NCBI GenBank assembly: GCA_015680905.1
Contig: JADFTS010000035.1
Location: 1-64,000 of the forward strand
Origin: Coptis chinensis
Taxonomy: Eukaryota; Streptophyta; Magnoliopsida; Ranunculales; Ranunculaceae
Direction: 5' to 3'
Length of the DNA stretch: 64,000 nucleotides
A model generated the notes under the pieces. The model did not search any database, was not told the DNA's origin, and worked only from the letters and a program-made list of their open reading frames with translations. The translations under genes and the position numbers were made by a program. Within the stretch, counting starts at the first letter, position 1, and every line of letters starts with the position of its first letter. Positions 58,563 to 64,000 of the stretch are shown here, in pieces.

Positions 58563-58843
58563 TTATTTGTAAAAGTTGTTATCATTATCAATAAAATTTC
58601 CACTTAAAAAACAACAACAACAACAACATTTTCTTTTATTCAGAGTGTATATACTAAAAAAAAAAAAAAATAAAAAAAATAATCATTTATTCGAAGAGTA
58701 TAAACTATAAATAAATAAATAACAACAACATTTTCTTTTATTCGAAGAGTATATACTATAAAAAAACTATAAAAAAAAATCATCATTTTCTTTTTATCGT
58801 AGATTATACACTACAAAAAAAATAAAAAAATAAAAATAAAAAT

Positions 58844-58845
<2 letters not shown>

Positions 58846-58889
<44 letters not shown>

Positions 58890-58901
58890 CACACACACAC
58901 T
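58846..58901. repeat. (CA)n microsatellite
   Basis: About 27 CA units with one interruption, at the spacer end before unit 10. Confidence 0.92.
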
Positions 58902-59320
58902 TTTAAAATAAAACAAAACAAAATCAACCAAAAGCAAAGCTAACTGAACTTATTCTGCTCAAATACAGTCGCGTGCAATACTCTATAAGCTCCAAACAGC
59001 TTCCACTATTAAAGTTTGCGCCATCAATTCAGAATATAAGTGTTGACCTAACTACCTTGTGAAACATTCTTCCATATGTTCTACCTCATTACAAAGCCAC
59101 GATCTTCATCTAGGAAATCTGAAGTTAAAAAACCCATCTTGAAATAATTAACTTTTCAAGTACATACCACGTAGGAGTGTCCAGACAAAAGCACATATCC
59201 CATTTGTTGTGCTATCTCTTTCCTATTGTATGATATTTGTTTGTTTTCATTGATTGGTGTCATATTTTTAACTTTCTTTTGACGTGTTGCATATTGAGCT
59301 CGACACACTTTTCGCCGCAG

Positions 59321-60156
59321 TGTTGGCTGAATTTTTTGTCAAGCTTCACAGGTATTTTCTTTCTTCATCTCTTGACATTTTGAGGAGAAAGCATCCTTCT
59401 GTTTGGGGGTGGTAAGAACTTGAAGCAAAATTTAAGCATTTTTTAGGTTGTATATAGCTTCTTTATGAATAAGTATACTTAGTGACAAAGTCTTGTTTCC
59501 TTTTCTATGATGAAAATTGTCTAGAAATCTCACACTAGTATTCGAATTAGGAATTCTTCTTACAAACTTAATATAATATGTATGCAATAGTTTTTACATC
59601 TTTTCTTGAACATTCATGCACGGAGTATCATTAACAACACATTGTATACATTTCCTAGGTTTCAAATACCGACATGATCATGTCAAGGATATTTTATGTG
59701 ATGCATTTTGGAAAGGCTGGAGTACAAGTGAAGAAAGAGGCTCCCGTGAATTTTTTTACTGATCCGAATGGGGGAAGATTAACACTTCGGCCTGTGGATG
59801 TATTGCTCTACAGTTGGTTTGAGGGGATACTTGCGTGTTTTGATGTAACTAGAGCCTCTCCGTTTGTAGGGCTTGGGAATGGAGTATTTGATTTGGGAGA
59901 AGCAGCTAATAGAGCAGCAGCAGGGAAGATTTGGAAACACGAGGAGGCTTTTAAAGCTAACCAGCATTGTTTCATTCCATTCAGTTTCGACACTTTTGGT
60001 TTCTTGGCACAACAATTTGTTAAACTCCTTAAGTGATTGCAGAAAGTTATGGACTGCAACCTAATGATAGCTGGTTCTAACGAGGTTGTATTCAGGAGGA
60101 TAGGATTTGCCGTTCAGAAAGAACTTGTGTCACAACTTGTTGCACGCTTGTCCTAA
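59321..60156 (+). pseudogene. 1.5-kb unit 10
   Basis: 31-nt exon 59321-59351 with intact flanking AG and GT, main acceptor TTTCCTAG before 59659. A 1-nt insertion (GGAAAGGCTGG, near 59712) shifts the frame early in the long exon. Beyond it the frame is open with LRPVDVLLYSWFEGILACFD and KIWKHEEAFKANQHC to the shared TGA at 60034. Tail FAVQKELVSQLVARLS to TAA at 60154. Confidence 0.7.
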
Positions 60157-60430
60157 TTATTTGTAAAACTCATTATCATTATCAATAAAATTTCCACTTA
60201 AAAAACAACAACAACAACATTTTCTTTTATTTTGAGAGTATATACTTCAAAAAAAAAAAAATAAAAAAAATCTATTATTCGAAGAGTATATACTGTAAAT
60301 AAAAAAATAATAATAACAACAACATTTTCTGTTATTCGAAGAGTATATACTACAAAAAAAACTATAAAAAAAATCATCAATTTCTTTTTTTTCGTAGATT
60401 ATCCACTACAAAAAAAAAACAAAACAAAAC

Positions 60431-60451
60431 GCACACACACACACACACACT
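60431..60451. repeat. (CA)n microsatellite
   Basis: About ten CA units at the spacer end before unit 11, in the same position as the CA repeats before units 8 and 10. Confidence 0.88.
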
Positions 60452-60870
60452 TTTAAAATAAAACAAAACAAAATCAACCAAAAGCAAAGCTAACTGAAGT
60501 TATTATGTTCAAATATAGTCGTGTGCAATACTCTATAACTCCAAACTGCTTCCACTATTGAAGTTTGCGCCATCAATTCAGAATATAAGTGTTGGTTTAA
60601 CTACCTTGTGAAACATTCTTCCATATGTTCTACCTCATTACAAAGCCACGATCTTCGTCTTGGAAATCTGAAGTTAAAAAACTCATCTTGAAAAAATTAA
60701 CTTTTTCAATGCACATACCACGTAAGAGTGTCCGGACAAAAGCATATGTCTCATTTGGTGTGCTATCTCTTTCCTATTGTGTGATATTTGTTTGTTTTCA
60801 TTGATTGGTGTCATATTTTTAACTTTCTTTTGACATGTTGCATATTGTGCTCAACACACTTTTTCCGCAG

Positions 60871-61710
60871 TGTTAGCTGAATTTTTTCTCAAGCTCCACA
60901 GGTATTTTCTTTCTTAATCTCTTGACATATTGACGAGAAAGCATCCTTCTGTTCGGGGGTGGAAAGAACCTAAAGCAAAATTTACGCAGTTTTTAGGTTG
61001 TATAGAACTTCTTTATGAATAGCTGTACTTACTGACAAAGTCTTGTTTCCTTTTCTATGATGAAAAAATTGTCCAGAAGTCTCACACTAGTATTCGAATT
61101 GGGATTTCTTCTTAGAAACAAAATATAATATGTACGCAATAGTTTTTACATATTTTCTTGAACATTCATGTACGGAGTATCATTGACAGTACATTGTACA
61201 CATTTTCCAGGTTTCAAATACCGATATTATCATTTCAAGGATATTTTATGTTATGCATTTCGGAGGGTTGGAGTACAAGTGAAGAAAGAGGCTCCCGTGA
61301 ATTTTTTCAGTAATCCGAATGAGGGGAGATTAACACTTCGGCCTGTGGATGTATTGGTCTACAGTTGGTTTGAGGAGAGGCATGTGTGTTTTGATGTAAC
61401 TGGAGCATCTCCGTTGGTAGGGATTGGGAATGGTGTATTTGAGTTGGGAGAAGCAGCTAATAGAGCAGCAGGAAGGATGATTTGGAAACACGATGAGGCT
61501 TGTAAAGCTAACCAGCTTTGTTTCATTCCATTCAGTTTCGACACTTTTAATTTCTTGGCACAGCAATCTGTTAAGCTCCTTAAGTGATTGCAGAAAGTTA
61601 TGGACTACAACCTAATGACAACTGGTTCTAACGAGTTTACATTCAGGAGGATAGTATTTGTCGTTCAGAAAGGACTTGCGTCACAGCTTGTTGCACGCTT
61701 GTCCTCATTA
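60871..61710 (+). pseudogene. 1.5-kb unit 11
   Basis: The 31-nt exon (60871-60901) now contains TAG in the expected frame (TGT TAG CTG). Main acceptor TTTTCCAG before 61211. The long exon is open through FKYRYYHFKDILCYAFRRVG, LRPVDVLVYSWFEERHVCFD and WKHDEACKANQLC to the shared TGA at 61585. The usual final stop is lost (TCCTCATTA), so the tail would read through. Confidence 0.7.
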
Positions 61711-61863
61711 TTTGTAAAACTCGTTATCATTTTCAATAAAATTTCCACTTAAAAAAAAACAACAACAACAACATTTTCTTATATTCGGAGAGTATATAGT
61801 ACCAAAAAAAAAACAAAACAAAACATTTTCTTTTATTCGAAGAGTATATACTACAAAAAAAAC

Positions 61864-61900
<37 letters not shown>

Positions 61901-62368
61901 AACAACAACATCATCATTTTCATTTTATTCGTAGATTATCCACTACAAAAAAAAATAAAACAAATTAAAATCTCACAAAAGCAAAGCTAACTGAACTTAT
62001 TCTGCTCAAATACAGTCGCATGCACTACTTTATAAGCTCCAAACAACTTCCACTATTGAAGTTTGCGCCATCAATTCAGAATATACGTGTTGTTCCAACT
62101 ACCTTGTGAAACATTCTTCCATATGTTCTACCTCATTATAAAGCCACGATCTTCGTCAAGGAAATCTGAAGTTAAAAAACTCATCTTGAAAAAATTAACT
62201 TTTCACGTACATACCACGTAAGAGTGTCCAGACAAAATGCACATGTCTCATTTTGTGTTCTATCTCTTTCCTATTATGTGATATTTGTTTGTTTTCATTG
62301 ATTGGTGTGATATTTTTAACTTTCTTTTGAAATGTTGCATATTGTGCTCGACACACTTTTTGCCGCAT

Positions 62369-63204
62369 TGTTAGGTGAATTTTTCTCAAGCTTCGCAGGT
62401 ATTTTCTTTCTTCATCTCTTGACATTTTTGGGAGAAAACATTCTTCTGTTTGGGGGTGGTAAGAACCTGAAGCAAAATTTACGCAGTTTTTTGGTTGTAT
62501 AGAGCTTCTTTATGAATAGTTGTACTTAGTGACAAAGTCTTGTTTCCTTTTCAATGATGAAAAAATTGTCTAGAAATCTCACACTAGTATTCGAATTAGG
62601 ATTTCTTCTTAGAAATTTAATATAATATGTATGCAATAGTTTTTACATCTTTTCTTGAACATTCATGCACGGAGTATCATTGACAGTACATTGTATACAT
62701 TTTCCAGGTTTCAAATACCGACATGATCATTTCAAGGATATTTTATGTTATGCATTTTGGAGGGTTGGAATACAAGTGAAGAAAGAAGCTCCCGTGAATT
62801 TTTTCACTGATCTGAATGAGGGAAGATTAACACTTCGGCCTGTGGATGTATTGGTCTACAATTGGTTTGAGGGGAGGCATGCGTGTTTTGATGTAACTGG
62901 AGCCTCTCTATTGGTAGGGCTTGGGAATGGAGTATTTGAGTTGTGAGAAACAGCTACTAGAGCAGCAGCAGGCAAGATTTGGAAACACGAGGAGGCTTGT
63001 AAAGCTAACCTGCATTGTTTCATTCCGTTCAGTTTCGACACTTTTGGTTTCTTGGCACAACAATCTGTTAAGCTCCTTAAGTGATTGCAGAAAGTTATGA
63101 ACTACAACCTAATGACAGCTGGTTCTAACGAGTTTGTATTCAGGAGGATAGGATTTGCCGTTCATAATGGACTTGCGTCACAGCTTGTTGCACGCTTGTC
63201 CTAA
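62369..63204 (+). pseudogene. 1.5-kb unit 12
   Basis: The 31-nt exon is altered: acceptor CCGCAT, an in-frame TAG and one base missing. Main acceptor TTTTCCAG before 62708. Open through FKYRHDHFKDILCYAFWRVG and LRPVDVLVYNWFEGRHACFD to a private TGA at 62944 after GNGVFEL. The shared TGA and normal tail to 63204 follow. Units 11 and 12 share DILCYAF and a short extra A run near the start of the intron, so they are closest relatives. Confidence 0.7.
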
Positions 63205-63239
63205 TTATTTGTAAAACTCGTTATCATTTTCAATAAAAT

Positions 63240-64000
63240 TTCCACTTAAAAAACAACAACAACAACATTTTCTTTTATTCGAAGAGTATATAATACAAAA
63301 AAATAACAAAAAAAAAACCATTTTCTTTTATTCGAAGAGTATATACAATAAATAAAAAAATAAAAAAAATAACAACAACAAAAAGAACAACATTTTCTTT
63401 TATTCGAATAGTATATACTACAAAAAAACTATTGAAAAAAATACAACGTCATCATTTTCTTTTTTTCGTATTTTATCCAATAAAAAAAAAAAAAAAAAAA
63501 ATAAATGAAAAAAACCCTTAAAAATCAAAAAAATCAAAATATCACAAAAGCAAAGCTAACTGAATTTATTCTGCTCAAATACAGTCGCGTGCACTACTCT
63601 ATAAGCTCCAAACAGCTTCCACTATTGAAGTTTGCGCCATCAATTCAGAATATACATGTTGGTCTAACTACCTTGTGAAACATTCTTCCATATGTTCTAC
63701 CTCATTACAAAGCCACGATCTTCGTCTAGGAAATCTGAAGTTAAAAAACCCATCTTGAAAAAATTAACTTTTCACGTACATACCACGTAAGACTGTCCAG
63801 ACAAAAGCACATGTCTCATTTGGTGTGTTATCTCTTTCCTATTGTGTGATATTTGTTTGTTTTCATTGATTGGTGTGATATTTTTAACTTTCTTTTGACA
63901 TGTTGCATATTGTGCTCGACACACTTTTTGCCGCAGTGTTAGCTGAATTTTTTTTGAAGCTTCATAGTTATTTTCTTTCTTCATCTCTTGACATTTTAAG
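63240..64000. repeat. 1.5-kb unit 13, cut by the window end
   Basis: Spacer and first half of another unit. The 31-nt exon region near 63936-63968 again reads TGT TAG CTG and the donor is altered (CATAGTTAT), as expected for a relative of units 11 and 12. Confidence 0.8.

Larger units (their letters stand above)
47263..64000. repeat. Tandem array block II: eight 1.5-kb units, one split by a retrotransposon
   Basis: The anchor CAATTCAGAATATACGTGTT (with changes) is at 47657, 49093, 50340, 57431, 59025, 60574, 62072 and 63641. Spacings are 1,436, 1,247, 7,091 (1,542 after removing the 5,544-bp retrotransposon and its 5-bp duplication), 1,594, 1,549, 1,498 and 1,569 bp. The array leaves the window at the right. 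Spacers with CA repeats and AAAACAAAACAAAATCAACC occur only in front of units 8, 10 and 11, marking a subfamily. Confidence 0.93.

Overview
The window is plant nuclear DNA, almost certainly from a eudicot. The evidence is plant-type intron borders, degenerate copies of plant genes (a CDKB1-type kinase, a PPR protein, a kelch protein, a GTPase Der/EngA, a zinc-finger C3H1-like protein), plant Ty3/gypsy, hAT and Mutator-like elements, and very AT-rich tandem arrays. The species cannot be named from the sequence. I found no intact host gene. Every recognisable coding region carries frameshifts, stops or deletions, so this reads as a repeat-rich gene graveyard.

Layout, left to right. 1-4165: a CDKB1-type pseudogene on the minus strand, a 404-bp hAT-type MITE with an 8-bp target duplication, and unassigned AT-rich DNA. 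4166-5912: a dead fragment of a helical-repeat gene, probably zf-C3H1-like. 5913-19130: a tandem satellite of about 21 monomers of roughly 600 bp. 19195-23241: a Ty3/gypsy protease-RT relic, a 1.5-kb LTR with its polypurine tract, a 108-bp tandem repeat and a second hAT-like MITE. 24045-26996: copy A of a segmental duplication, carrying a truncated Mutator-like element (MULE) with a kelch pseudogene. 26997-33823: five tandem units of about 1.5 kb (block I). 33824-40300: five tandem units of about 1.25-1.31 kb of unknown origin (array 3). 40484-47262: copy B of the segmental duplication, which keeps the complete MULE (44630-46854, perfect 9-bp target duplication) and a second copy of the C3H1-like fragment. 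47263-64000: block II, eight more 1.5-kb units, running off the window.

The standout is 51496-57039, a 5,544-bp LTR retrotransposon inserted into a block II unit. It has 301-bp LTRs that differ at one base, a 5-bp target duplication (ATTAT), a primer-binding site and a polypurine tract, but no gag or pol. Its interior instead holds sense-oriented fragments of three different host genes (PPR, a large coiled-coil protein, and the C-terminal domain of GTPase Der), followed by a GC-rich minisatellite. It is a young, non-autonomous, gene-capturing retrotransposon that must have been moved by proteins supplied in trans.

The second notable system is the 1.5-kb unit. Each complete unit keeps a gene-like layout: an acceptor, a 31-nt exon, a donor, an intron of about 310 nt, an exon of about 500 nt, then often an AATAAA signal and a minisatellite spacer. 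Thirteen units are present. Ten that retain the site share the same in-frame TGA, one has TTA there instead, and individual units carry private lesions. Together with the copy A/copy B arrangement this records repeated duplication of already dead sequence.
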